This document shows positions 54,060-62,107 of a stretch of 64,000 nt of DNA, piece by piece (the first letter of the stretch is position 1; each line of letters starts with the position of its first letter). The notes beneath the pieces were generated by a model, which saw only the letters and a list, made by a program, of their open reading frames with translations, was not told the DNA's origin and ran no database searches. The DNA is from RHLJ01 sp965222205. GTDB lineage: Bacteria; Bacteroidota; Rhodothermia; Balneolales; Balneolaceae. Position numbers and translations under genes: made by a program. The stretch covers positions 372,001 to 436,000 of the forward strand of contig OZ244932.1 of the NCBI GenBank assembly GCA_965222205.1, written 5' to 3'.

Positions 54060-55340
54060 ATGCTCCTCAAAAACCTCCGTCCAGTAAGTAAAAGTCATAA
54101 AGGCGATGAAACCGTTGATCTCAGAATTACAGATGGTATTATCAAAGAAATAGGAAGTGGATTAAAGGAAGAGAAGGGAGAGGAAAGTCATGATTTTGGA
54201 GGGGCGTATGTAAGTCCAGGTTGGATGGACATGCACGTACATTTGCGGGAACCTGGCTTTGAGCATAAAGAGACCATCAAAACCGGTACGGATGCAGCCG
54301 CTTTTGGTGGATTCACAGCTGTAGCATGTATGCCAAATACGAGTCCGGCTACCCACACTCGTGATGTGGTTGAATACATCATCAAAAAAGCAGAAAGTAC
54401 TGCGGTTGATGTCCATCCGATTGCCTGCGTGACCAAAGAACGTAAAGGAAAATCCATCGCGGAAATGGCGGATATGAAAGATGGGGGAGCAGTTGCATTC
54501 AGCGATGATGGCGATCCGGTGTATGATTCTCAGGTAATGCGTGTTGCACTGGAATACTCTTCGATGTTGGGAATGCCCATTATCAATCATGAAGAAGATT
54601 TGGCATTATCCCGACCGGGACACATGAATGAGGGAAGAGTTTCAACACGGCTTGGCTTGGATGGAACTCCCGGAATTGCTGAAGAAGTGATGATAGCCCG
54701 GGATATCCTGCTTGCTGAGTATACAGGTGGACACGTGCATGTTGCTCACATCAGCACCAAAGAAGGGGTCGATTTGGTTCGAAAAGGAAAAGCCAAAGGA
54801 GTAAATGTGACAACCGAAGTGTGTCCGCATCATTTTGATCTGACTGATGAGGAAATCGATAGACAGAAATTCAGTACCAATTGTAAGATGCATCCGCCAC
54901 TCAGGACTCAGGAAGATGTAGACGCGATGATTGAAGGGTTGATTGATGGAACTATTGATGTGATTTGCACGGATCATGCTCCGCATGCAATCGAAGAGAA
55001 AGAAGTAGAATTTATTTACGCTCCGAATGGAATCATTGGCTTGGAAACGGCATGGTCGATTTCAAACATGCGGCTTTTCAAAACTAATAAACTGGATTTA
55101 CAGCAATTAGTAGAAAAGCTTTGCTACAATCCGCGTAAGATTCTAAATCTGGATGAGCTTGCACTTGAAGAAGGAGCTAAAGCCAACCTTACGTTTTTCA
55201 ACACCAATGAAGAATGGACCTTTGACAAAAAGAACGTCCGCTCGAAATCCAAAAACTCACCGTATCTGGATCAAAAACTGACCGGGAGAGCAGTTGGGAT
55301 TTTCAACAAAGGGCAGTTGGTTTTAAACAAATTGAAATAA
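54060..55340 (+). CDS. pyrC: Dihydroorotase
   Basis: A 426-aa amidohydrolase of the longer (type I) dihydroorotase class. It has MDMHVHLREPGFEHKETI (metal HxH), ACMPNTSPATHTRD, VHVAHISTKEGVDLV and the catalytic aspartate in ICTDHAPH. It closes carbamoyl-aspartate to dihydroorotate in pyrimidine synthesis. No other pyr gene is adjacent. Confidence 0.94.
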   Translation: MLLKNLRPVSKSHKGDETVDLRITDGIIKEIGSGLKEEKGEESHDFGGAYVSPGWMDMHVHLREPGFEHKETIKTGTDAAAFGGFTAVACMPNTSPATHTRDVVEYIIKKAESTAVDVHPIACVTKERKGKSIAEMADMKDGGAVAFSDDGDPVYDSQVMRVALEYSSMLGMPIINHEEDLALSRPGHMNEGRVSTRLGLDGTPGIAEEVMIARDILLAEYTGGHVHVAHISTKEGVDLVRKGKAKGVNVTTEVCPHHFDLTDEEIDRQKFSTNCKMHPPLRTQEDVDAMIEGLIDGTIDVICTDHAPHAIEEKEVEFIYAPNGIIGLETAWSISNMRLFKTNKLDLQQLVEKLCYNPRKILNLDELALEEGAKANLTFFNTNEEWTFDKKNVRSKSKNSPYLDQKLTGRAVGIFNKGQLVLNKLK

Positions 55341-55345
55341 TTTAT

Positions 55346-55437
55346 AAGTCATTCTGAGGGTAATACTTAAGAATCTGTAAAACAGTATATCAGCCAGATT
55401 TTTAAGTGTGTAGATCCTTCGCCTTTGCTCAGGATGA
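55346..55437. repeat. TCATTCTGAG-type intergenic repeat
   Basis: TCATTCTGAGG, AAGAATCT, then AGATCCTTCGCC and GCTCAGGATGA form an imperfect palindrome filling most of the pyrC-tsaB gap. Outer arms TCATTCTGAG and CTCAGGATGA differ at one pair. The word pattern TCATTCTGAG...AAGAATCT...AGATCCTTCG is a very common intergenic repeat in Bacteroidota, as recalled from general experience. Confidence 0.75.
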
Positions 55438-55464
55438 TTTTTATTAATTCAGAAATAACAAGAA

Positions 55465-56121
55465 ATGATCCTCGCCTACGAAACAGCAACTAATGTGTGT
55501 TCGGTTTCCTTTCAGGATAGAAATGGGAATGTTACTGAGAAACGAATTCAGGGCAGGGGAGTGCATTCTGATCATGTGTTTCTGTTCACGCAGGAATTCA
55601 TGCAGGAACATAATTTCAAAATTATGGACCTGGATGCGGTTTTGGTAAGCAATGGTCCGGGTTCTTATACAGGGCTTAGAATAGCTGCCAGTGCTTTGAA
55701 AGGAATTCTTTTTGAAACAGATGTTCCACTATATGCAGCAAACACTCTGGCTTCTTTTGCAATGGAGTCTGGTCACAAAGATGGAATTATTCATTCTGTC
55801 ATAGATGCCCGGAGAACCCATGTTTACTGTCAGTCTTTCGAATTAGGCGAAAAACTCATCAAAAAATCTGAGTTGGAGATCGTCGAGATTTCTGATTTTC
55901 AGAATAGCATACAGCCTGGAGATTGTATTGTTGGCACTGGTATCGCCCGACTCGACCAGGAGTTATTGAAGGAGGTATGTATTTGTGCTGATATGTGGGT
56001 GACTGCAAGCTCACTGATCAAACTCTATCAATTGCCGAATGCTAAAGAGTTTTGTGTTAAAACCAGTCCTGAGGAATTGAATCCGAATTATTTAACCAGC
56101 TCGCAAGTGAATAACTCATAG
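55465..56121 (+). CDS. tsaB: tRNA threonylcarbamoyladenosine biosynthesis protein TsaB
   Basis: A 218-aa ASKHA-fold protein. It starts MILAYETATNVCSVSFQD and has VSNGPGSYTGLRIAASALKG near residue 63 and IDARRTHVYCQ near residue 112, the TsaB signature. TsaB is the non-catalytic partner of TsaD in making t6A37 on ANN-decoding tRNAs. It is short of C-terminal sequence compared with some TsaB proteins but complete. Confidence 0.93.
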   Translation: MILAYETATNVCSVSFQDRNGNVTEKRIQGRGVHSDHVFLFTQEFMQEHNFKIMDLDAVLVSNGPGSYTGLRIAASALKGILFETDVPLYAANTLASFAMESGHKDGIIHSVIDARRTHVYCQSFELGEKLIKKSELEIVEISDFQNSIQPGDCIVGTGIARLDQELLKEVCICADMWVTASSLIKLYQLPNAKEFCVKTSPEELNPNYLTSSQVNNS

Positions 56122-56161
56122 CAAATCTTGAATCATAGAATCTTGGTATAAAGAGGTGTTA

Positions 56162-57379
56162 TCAATTCGAAAAAATAATCTTGATAAACTCTTTTTTGGA
56201 CATTTTTCCCGTCTTCATCTTTGCCATATGTACAAAGATAGTATTCCTCGGATTTTTTAAGATATCAAGATACAAGCAGAGATTAATCGGTATTGAATTC
56301 ATTTTCATTGACAAGTATCTGGTGGCACAGCCTACAGTAAACTCCGTTCTGTTTCTAACACTATGCCACCAAAAAGGTGGGTTGAAAAGCATATCGCCTT
56401 CGTCTAAGGTATATTTGTAAAAAGGAACATGCGACATGAAATCATAGCCTTCAATAAGTTCTTTGAAGGCATCATCTTCAACTTGTTCCTGCATTTCGGA
56501 AACTGCAAATGAAGCGTTTTGACTTACACTCGTCTGTAATACAGGGGCATAAGATGGGTGTATAAAATGCCATTCCTTCTTTCCGGCTATATTCAAAAAC
56601 ATATTATCTCCTCCTGCGCAGTGCATCGAAGAACCCAGCTTCGAAGACCTTGAAATAAACCATTGAACAAGTACATTTTTTTGCCCTTGTACACTATCTA
56701 TTTCATCACCAAAGCATTTAGCTTGAAAGTCCTCATCCTCTAAGATTCCATAAAAATTATTTATGTAATGATCTTCATACTGGGATTTTGTGAGGAAATC
56801 TTCAAACGAACTGGTTACTGTAGATATATTCTGTCCTATACGATTTTCAGTATTGATCTCTTTCTTAATGGATTTGACCTCAATATCTCCCTTAGTTTCG
56901 ATGAAATTTTCTACAGAAGCCTCTTTAAGAATAGGGGCTTCGTCAAGAAATCCTTTTATCACAATGGGCATATTTACTTTTTTTCTCCAATACTGGAAGA
57001 ATTCTTTGTTAAAGTGCTTAGCCTCGATAGAAGGGATCAAAAAAGGTTGATCATAAGTACTGGTATTTTTACGTTTTAATCTTGCAACATTTTTGTTGTG
57101 TAAATTGCTAAACCTCTCACCAATCCATGTTGTGTTCTCAATCTTTCGCATGACTTTCCCTTTTTCATTTTTCTTCTGAGAAAAACCAAAAAGGAAATCC
57201 ATCATTAAAAGAAAAGACCATTTAAAGCCACTAAATCCAAATTTACCCTTAGGAATATCAGGGTTGAAATCCTTTACATTTTCAAGCATATGTACCATCT
57301 GTAGATTTGAACGCAGAGAATAACCTATTAGGCGAGAAAATTCAATGTGAATAAGTGTAATATCAGAATTCTCATTCAA
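56162..57379 (-). CDS. Cupin-8/JmjC-like protein with altered iron motif
   Basis: A 405-aa protein. Residues about 110-350 resemble cupin-8 (JmjC-like) 2-oxoglutarate oxygenases: MPIVIKGFLDEAPILKEAS, then SSMHCAGGDNMFLNIAGKKEW, and FNPPFWWHSVRN. The first ligand is H253, but the usual aspartate two residues later is A255; the last histidine is H339 and N259 is kept. H-x-A in place of H-x-D is the pattern of Fe/2-oxoglutarate halogenases, but it also occurs in inactive relatives, and D258 could shift into the site. The first about 100 residues are unassigned. It is divergent from accD. Confidence 0.75.
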   Translation of the reverse strand: MNENSDITLIHIEFSRLIGYSLRSNLQMVHMLENVKDFNPDIPKGKFGFSGFKWSFLLMMDFLFGFSQKKNEKGKVMRKIENTTWIGERFSNLHNKNVARLKRKNTSTYDQPFLIPSIEAKHFNKEFFQYWRKKVNMPIVIKGFLDEAPILKEASVENFIETKGDIEVKSIKKEINTENRIGQNISTVTSSFEDFLTKSQYEDHYINNFYGILEDEDFQAKCFGDEIDSVQGQKNVLVQWFISRSSKLGSSMHCAGGDNMFLNIAGKKEWHFIHPSYAPVLQTSVSQNASFAVSEMQEQVEDDAFKELIEGYDFMSHVPFYKYTLDEGDMLFNPPFWWHSVRNRTEFTVGCATRYLSMKMNSIPINLCLYLDILKNPRNTIFVHMAKMKTGKMSKKEFIKIIFSN

Positions 57380-57429
57380 TATTAACCCAAAGAATCTTTA
57401 TTTTAGCTAAAACTTGAAAAACGGAGTCT

Positions 57430-58275
57430 ATGTCCTGGTTTAAAAGAAAAGACGAAAACATTCAAACTTCTGAGAAGAAGGAAATGCCGGAAGGTGTTTG
57501 GGTTAAAGTACCAACAACCGGAGAGACTATTCACCGGCGCGAGTTGGAAGAAAACTTATTTGTAGATCCGCTGAGCGGATACCATTTCCGAATTGGGAGT
57601 AAAGAATATTTTAGTATCATTTTTGATGGCGGCAAATTCAAAGAGCTGGCCGATGATATTGTCCCTACAGATCCTCTTGAATTTACTGATCGAAAGAAGT
57701 ATACCGATCGCCTGGAAGAGTCAAAGAAAAAAACGGGGCTTTCTGATGCAGCACGTGTTGGAGTCGGTAAAATGAATGGCATTGAGTTGATAGTAGGGTG
57801 TATGGATTTTGCCTTTATCGGCGGAAGTATGGGGTCAGTAGTTGGCGAGCGACTAGGAGTTGCTATTGATACAGCCAGAGAGAAAAAAATCCCTTTAATT
57901 ATTATTTCACAGACAGGCGGTGCGCGTATGATGGAGAGCGTTCTAAGTTTGATGCAAATGGCCAAAACCTCAGCTAAGCTAGCCCAGTTGGATGAATTGG
58001 GAATTCCCTTTATTTCATATCTCACGAACCCTACGACTGGTGGAGTAACGGCAAGCTATGCTATGCTGGGCGACTTTAACATTGCTGAACCCGGCGCTTT
58101 GATTGCATTCGCTGGACCACGAGTGGTCAGGCAGACAATCGGGAGGGATTTACCGGAAGGATTCCAAACTGCTGAGTATTTACTTGAGCATGGTTTCCTC
58201 GATTTCATCGTTGAACGAACAGAGATGAAAGCGAAACTTACCCAGTTGTTGAAGCTAATATTACATAAGAAGTAG
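57430..58275 (+). CDS. accD: Acetyl-CoA carboxylase carboxyltransferase subunit beta, zinc-ribbon cysteines lost
   Basis: A 281-aa AccD. It has FAFIGGSMGSVVGERL, ISQTGGARMMESVLSLMQM and NPTTGGVTASYAMLGD, the carboxyltransferase core. The N-terminal zinc ribbon usually reads CPxC and CPxC; here the four positions are V27, T30, D46 and S49 (KVPTT and VDPLS), with spacing kept. It transfers carboxyl from biotin to acetyl-CoA, making malonyl-CoA for fatty-acid synthesis, together with AccA. Similar loss of the cysteines occurs in other Bacteroidota AccD proteins. Confidence 0.94.
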   Translation: MSWFKRKDENIQTSEKKEMPEGVWVKVPTTGETIHRRELEENLFVDPLSGYHFRIGSKEYFSIIFDGGKFKELADDIVPTDPLEFTDRKKYTDRLEESKKKTGLSDAARVGVGKMNGIELIVGCMDFAFIGGSMGSVVGERLGVAIDTAREKKIPLIIISQTGGARMMESVLSLMQMAKTSAKLAQLDELGIPFISYLTNPTTGGVTASYAMLGDFNIAEPGALIAFAGPRVVRQTIGRDLPEGFQTAEYLLEHGFLDFIVERTEMKAKLTQLLKLILHKK

Positions 58276-58310
58276 ATATTAGTACTTCAGTAAAAACTAT
58301 AAATGTCATC

Positions 58311-58365
58311 GCTATTCGTTAATCGTTATTAGTGATTCATCAACGATTAACGCTTAACAAATAAC
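58311..58365. repeat. CGTTAATCGTT palindromic spacer repeat
   Basis: CGTTAATCGTT (58317-58327) pairs perfectly with AACGATTAACG (58342-58352). GTTATT and AATAAC add to the symmetry. It fills most of the accD-obgE gap, similar in style to the spacer at 24081-24151. Confidence 0.65.
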
Positions 58366-58372
58366 GAAATCA

Positions 58373-59374
58373 ATGAGATTCGCTGATTACGCCAAAATTT
58401 ATGTAACCGCCGGTAGAGGAGGAGATGGTTCTGCTCATTTCCGGAGAGAAAAATATGTTCCTAAAGGTGGGCCTGATGGTGGAGATGGTGGAAAAGGTGG
58501 AAATATTGTACTAAAAGGGAATCCGCAGCTTAATACTATTCTTGATCTGAGATATAAGAAATTCATTAAAGCTAAGGCAGGAGAAAATGGTGCAAAAAGC
58601 AGAAAAACCGGAGCAGATGGAGGTGATGTAATTTTGGAAGTCCCTCTTGGAACGGTCGCTTTTGATGCCGATTCAAGAGAACGTTTGGGAGAAATTACTG
58701 AGGATGAAGAAACCATCGTTATAGCTAAAGGAGGCAAGGGAGGGCTAGGGAACTGGCATTTCCGAAGTTCTACCAACCAAACTCCCCAATTTGCTCAGGA
58801 AGGAAAACCAGGAGAAGAAAAGGTAGTAGAACTTGAATTGAAATTAATAGCCGACGTTGGTCTGGTTGGATTTCCAAATGCGGGAAAAAGCACCTTACTC
58901 TCTGCACTTTCTGAGGCTAAGCCAAAGATCGCTGATTATCCATTTACAACTCTGGAGCCAAATCTTGGGGTAGTTAAATTTGCCGATTACCGTAGTTTTG
59001 TAATGGCCGATATACCCGGAATTATTGAAGAAGCACATCAGGGAAAAGGGTTAGGAATTCAATTTTTGCGACATATCGAGAGAAATAATGTGCTTCTGTT
59101 TATGGTGAGTGCCGAGACTGATATTGAGTATGAATACAAGGCGCTGCTCAATGAGTTAAAATCTTATCGACCAGACCTTCTTGACAAGCCTCGTGTGTTG
59201 GCTATCACTAAGATGGATTTAAAACAAGGATTTAAGTTAGAAGAAGAGTTGCATTTTGAGGATGAAATTCCCGTTATTCTTATTTCATCGGCTACCGGTC
59301 ATGGAGTTGATGAATTAAGAGAAACGTTATGGGGACTCATTCAAAATGCCAAAGAACTCGAATCCAAATCTTAG
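58373..59374 (+). CDS. obgE: GTPase ObgE/CgtA
   Basis: A 333-aa Obg GTPase. The glycine-rich Obg fold is at residues 1-158 (AGRGGDGSAHFRREKYVPKG, GGDGGKGGN). The G domain has G1 GFPNAGKST, G3 ADIPGIIEEA, G4 ITKMD and G5 SSATG. It acts in ribosome large-subunit assembly and stress control. It lacks the optional C-terminal OCT domain. Its last 29 bases overlap dprA. Confidence 0.95.
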   Translation: MRFADYAKIYVTAGRGGDGSAHFRREKYVPKGGPDGGDGGKGGNIVLKGNPQLNTILDLRYKKFIKAKAGENGAKSRKTGADGGDVILEVPLGTVAFDADSRERLGEITEDEETIVIAKGGKGGLGNWHFRSSTNQTPQFAQEGKPGEEKVVELELKLIADVGLVGFPNAGKSTLLSALSEAKPKIADYPFTTLEPNLGVVKFADYRSFVMADIPGIIEEAHQGKGLGIQFLRHIERNNVLLFMVSAETDIEYEYKALLNELKSYRPDLLDKPRVLAITKMDLKQGFKLEEELHFEDEIPVILISSATGHGVDELRETLWGLIQNAKELESKS

Positions 59375-60476
59375 AACTTTCCTTGCGCTCAGCCTGATTT
59401 CGGGATTGGGGTCTAAACGCATCAAGTTACTTGCAAAGGCTTTTGAAGATCCTTCACAAATCTTTAGTCTTTCTAAAACCGAGCTACGGAGTGTAGAAAC
59501 TATCGGAGAGGCTTCCGCACTTTCCATTTTGTCTTTCAAGAAGTGGGACGAAGTTGATCAGATTATCAAAGCAACGGAAAAAGTTAAAGCTCAGATAATC
59601 ACGATTGCTGATCCTGAATACCCTCCTCTTCTTAAGCAGATTTATGATCCTCCTGCACTATTTTGGATAAAAGGAAACCCGGAAGCTCTTTCGAAACCGG
59701 GCATTGGAGTGATCGGTACCCGACATGCTACGTCTTACGGGAAGAAAACAGCAGAGAAACTTTCTAAAGCTCTGGGAGAACAAGGCGTGTGTATTTTCAG
59801 TGGTCTGGCTCACGGAATTGATGCTATTTCCCATAAAGCCGCCCTTGATGTTGGCGCTCCAACGGTAGCAGTACTGGGTTCCGGAATCGATAATTTATAT
59901 CCACGTGAAAATGCAGATTTAGCGAATCGCATTGTAAAAGAAGGAGGAGCAGTAATCACCGAATTTTCGCTAGGCACAATGCCCGATGCCGGGAATTTTC
60001 CAGTTCGGAACCGGATAGTTAGCGGAATGAGTATGGGAGTTTTGGTAGTGGAGTCTGGTATAAAAGGTGGCAGCATGATTACTGCTGATTTAGCTCTCGA
60101 TCAAAATAGAGAAGTGTTCGCAGTACCACATTCATTGGAGAATTTATCAGGTTCGGGATGCAATTATCTCATCAAAACAGGAGCTGCAAAACTAGTGCAA
60201 ACGGTGGATGATATTCTGGAGGAACTGCCCATTGATCAGGGTGAAAAATCTTCATCCAAAAAAAAGGAGCTCCCGAATCCAAAACTATGGAAAGATGAGG
60301 ATTTGGATGAGTTGAGCCAAAAGGTATGTGAGTTTCTTGAGTCAGGAGAGGCTCAAATTGACACAATATCGGACGAATTGGAGCTCAATACGAGTCAATT
60401 ATTGGTAACACTTCTACAGCTCGAAATGAAAGAGCTGGTCGTTCAGAAGGTAGGGAAGATTTTTAGTCTGAAATAG
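59346..60476 (+). CDS. dprA: DNA-processing protein DprA
   Basis: A 376-aa protein. It starts with a SAM-like/HhH part (LISGLGSKRIKLLAKAF). The Rossmann-like DprA domain has GVIGTRHATSYGKKTAEKL, GLAHGIDAISHKAAL, and GSGIDNLYPRENADLA. A winged-helix DprA C-terminal domain ends the chain (IDTISDELELNTSQLLVTLL). DprA loads RecA onto incoming single-stranded DNA in natural transformation, and is widespread beyond competent species. It overlaps obgE by 29 bp. Confidence 0.95.
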   Translation: MPKNSNPNLRTFLALSLISGLGSKRIKLLAKAFEDPSQIFSLSKTELRSVETIGEASALSILSFKKWDEVDQIIKATEKVKAQIITIADPEYPPLLKQIYDPPALFWIKGNPEALSKPGIGVIGTRHATSYGKKTAEKLSKALGEQGVCIFSGLAHGIDAISHKAALDVGAPTVAVLGSGIDNLYPRENADLANRIVKEGGAVITEFSLGTMPDAGNFPVRNRIVSGMSMGVLVVESGIKGGSMITADLALDQNREVFAVPHSLENLSGSGCNYLIKTGAAKLVQTVDDILEELPIDQGEKSSSKKKELPNPKLWKDEDLDELSQKVCEFLESGEAQIDTISDELELNTSQLLVTLLQLEMKELVVQKVGKIFSLK

Positions 60477-60564
60477 GTCAGGTAAATCCAATCTGGTTTA
60501 AATTGCGTAACTTACATTGTAGGGTAAATGGGATTAATTTGAGCTTTAAAAACAAAGAAGCATT

Positions 60565-61758
60565 GTGAGTGTAGAAAAAGAATTCAAAAGACTGGTAAAC
60601 CTTTCAGATTTTAATCTTGATTATGAAACACTGGAGCAAGAATTTATCGGACTGAACAGACTGGCAGCCGAAATAGCTAATTCGGAAGTTTCTCAGCTTA
60701 ATTTCATCGATAATTTCATTCAGTGGTCCGTTTCACAAGTTGGAACTAAAGATCTTCAAACACCAAGAGAAGAAACTATCTGTACCTATACGATTGAAGA
60801 TGGGGCTCCGATGGAGGTTTTAGACTTGAGCAAAGACCCCAGATTTAAAGATTTGGAAACAGTTAAAGCTGCTGGTGCGAAATACTATTTTGGAATTCCT
60901 CTGATTTCTAAAGAAGGCTACAGCATCGGTTCGTTATGTGTTATCAGCTTAAAAGAGATTCAACTTAGTGATGAGAAGAAAGGATTACTCTCAATAATTG
61001 CCGACGAGATTGTGCAAAGACTTGAGGGTATGAGGGCAATTTTCAAATTAGAGAAAAAGCAATCTGAGCTTGAACAATCAAAGAGAGAAGTGGCGCATGA
61101 TCTGAGGGGTATGATCAACGGGATTACAGGGCTGGGCGATTTAATTAAGATGGAAAATGAAGGGGATAATCAGGAAATAGAAAAATATATAAAACTGCTA
61201 AAAGGGAGTACTTCCTCAATCATCGAATATGTAGAAAATATACTTTCATCCAAGGGAGAAGAAAGAGAGGATCAAAATATCACCAACCTTAAAAAACTAT
61301 CAAAAAAACTTGAACGGCTATACCAGCCGCTGGCAATAAAAAAAGACATACGCTTTGAAGTAAGGTTTGGAGAACAGAACTGCGGGTTTGAATTTGAAAG
61401 GAAAACCATACTTCAGGTTGTTGGTAATCTTGTATCAAACGCAATGAAATTCACTCCAAAAGATGGAGAGGTCTCTGTTCGGTTCGATCTGATTGGAAAC
61501 GATGAAATGGACGCAAAAACTACAAGCTACAGTTTGCGGATAATTGTGGAGGATTCCGGTGTAGGTATGGATGAAGAGACGGTTGAGTCTATTCTTTCGG
61601 GGCAGTCTGATTCTACCAAAGGTACCCGGGGCGAAGAAGGGTATGGGTTGGGATTAAACCTCGTAAAGCATCACGTAAATGAACTTAACGGTACTATGTC
61701 TGTCAATTCTACGCCTGATGAAGGCACTTCTTTTAGGGTAGAATTTCAGATTAATTAA
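60565..61758 (+). CDS. Cytosolic GAF-domain sensor histidine kinase
   Basis: A 397-aa kinase starting at GTG 60565. Residues about 20-155 are a GAF domain (RLAAEIANSEVSQLNFID, GIPLISKEGYSIGSLCVI). A coiled linker leads to the phospho-acceptor H178 in REVAHDLRGMINGI. The HATPase domain (about 275-395) has an N box GNLVSNAMKFTP, VEDSGVGMDEE and GYGLGLNLVKHHV. No membrane segment or receiver domain is present, and no response regulator is adjacent. Confidence 0.92.
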   Translation: MSVEKEFKRLVNLSDFNLDYETLEQEFIGLNRLAAEIANSEVSQLNFIDNFIQWSVSQVGTKDLQTPREETICTYTIEDGAPMEVLDLSKDPRFKDLETVKAAGAKYYFGIPLISKEGYSIGSLCVISLKEIQLSDEKKGLLSIIADEIVQRLEGMRAIFKLEKKQSELEQSKREVAHDLRGMINGITGLGDLIKMENEGDNQEIEKYIKLLKGSTSSIIEYVENILSSKGEEREDQNITNLKKLSKKLERLYQPLAIKKDIRFEVRFGEQNCGFEFERKTILQVVGNLVSNAMKFTPKDGEVSVRFDLIGNDEMDAKTTSYSLRIIVEDSGVGMDEETVESILSGQSDSTKGTRGEEGYGLGLNLVKHHVNELNGTMSVNSTPDEGTSFRVEFQIN

Positions 61759-61780
61759 CTTAATTCTATTGACATTTCGT

Positions 61781-61803
61781 GGCACAAAGCATATCGTTGT
61801 GCC
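61781..61803. other. Hairpin before the riboswitch
   Basis: GGCACAA (61781-61787) and TTGTGCC (61797-61803) form a perfect 7-bp stem. It follows the kinase stop by 22 bp and precedes the riboswitch. No T run follows, so it could be an mRNA-end structure or an operator. Confidence 0.4.
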
Positions 61804-61804
61804 G

Positions 61805-61970
61805 CAATAGGTTTTTCTTATCCAGGTAAGAAAATTAATAGGGAATCCGGTGTAAATCCGGGACTATCCCCGTAGCTGTAAGCTCTGAAAAGCATTAGCC
61901 AAATTTTGCCACTGTCCTTTTTGAGGTGACGGGAAGGCCGCTAACGTAGAGTAAGTCAGAAGACCTGCCT
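61805..61970 (+). ncRNA. Cobalamin (B12) riboswitch
   Basis: The conserved core is clear: AGGGAATCCGGTGTAAATCC at 61839-61858, CTATCCCCGTAGCTGT at 61864-61879, GCCACTG at 61908-61914, GGGAAGGC at 61931-61938, and the B12-box end AAGTCAGAAGACCTGCC at 61953-61969. A small P1-like pairing links AGGT near 61809 with ACCT near 61962. It lies 137 bp before the start of a BtuB-like receptor gene, which it should switch off when adenosylcobalamin is plentiful. Confidence 0.95.
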
Positions 61971-62006
61971 TTTTGCACATCAATAATTCAGGCTTTCGGA
62001 GGAAGG

Positions 62007-62035
62007 GCCGGGAATGTACAATTTGTCGGCTTTTT
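62007..62035 (+). terminator. Possible riboswitch expression-platform terminator
   Basis: GCCG (62007-62010) can pair with CGGC (62027-62030), followed directly by TTTTT (62031-62035), between the aptamer and the receptor start. The stem is short, so translation control is an alternative. Confidence 0.35.
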
Positions 62036-62107
62036 AATTCGGCACAATTCGTGTTTCCCCACTTTTTTAACGAGAGCTCATCGGTTAACACTTTAAATAA
62101 AAAAACC

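Noticed and set aside
57531..58025. 164-codon minus-strand frame opposite accD
   Set aside because: It is antisense to the conserved carboxyltransferase core and shows no independent signal.
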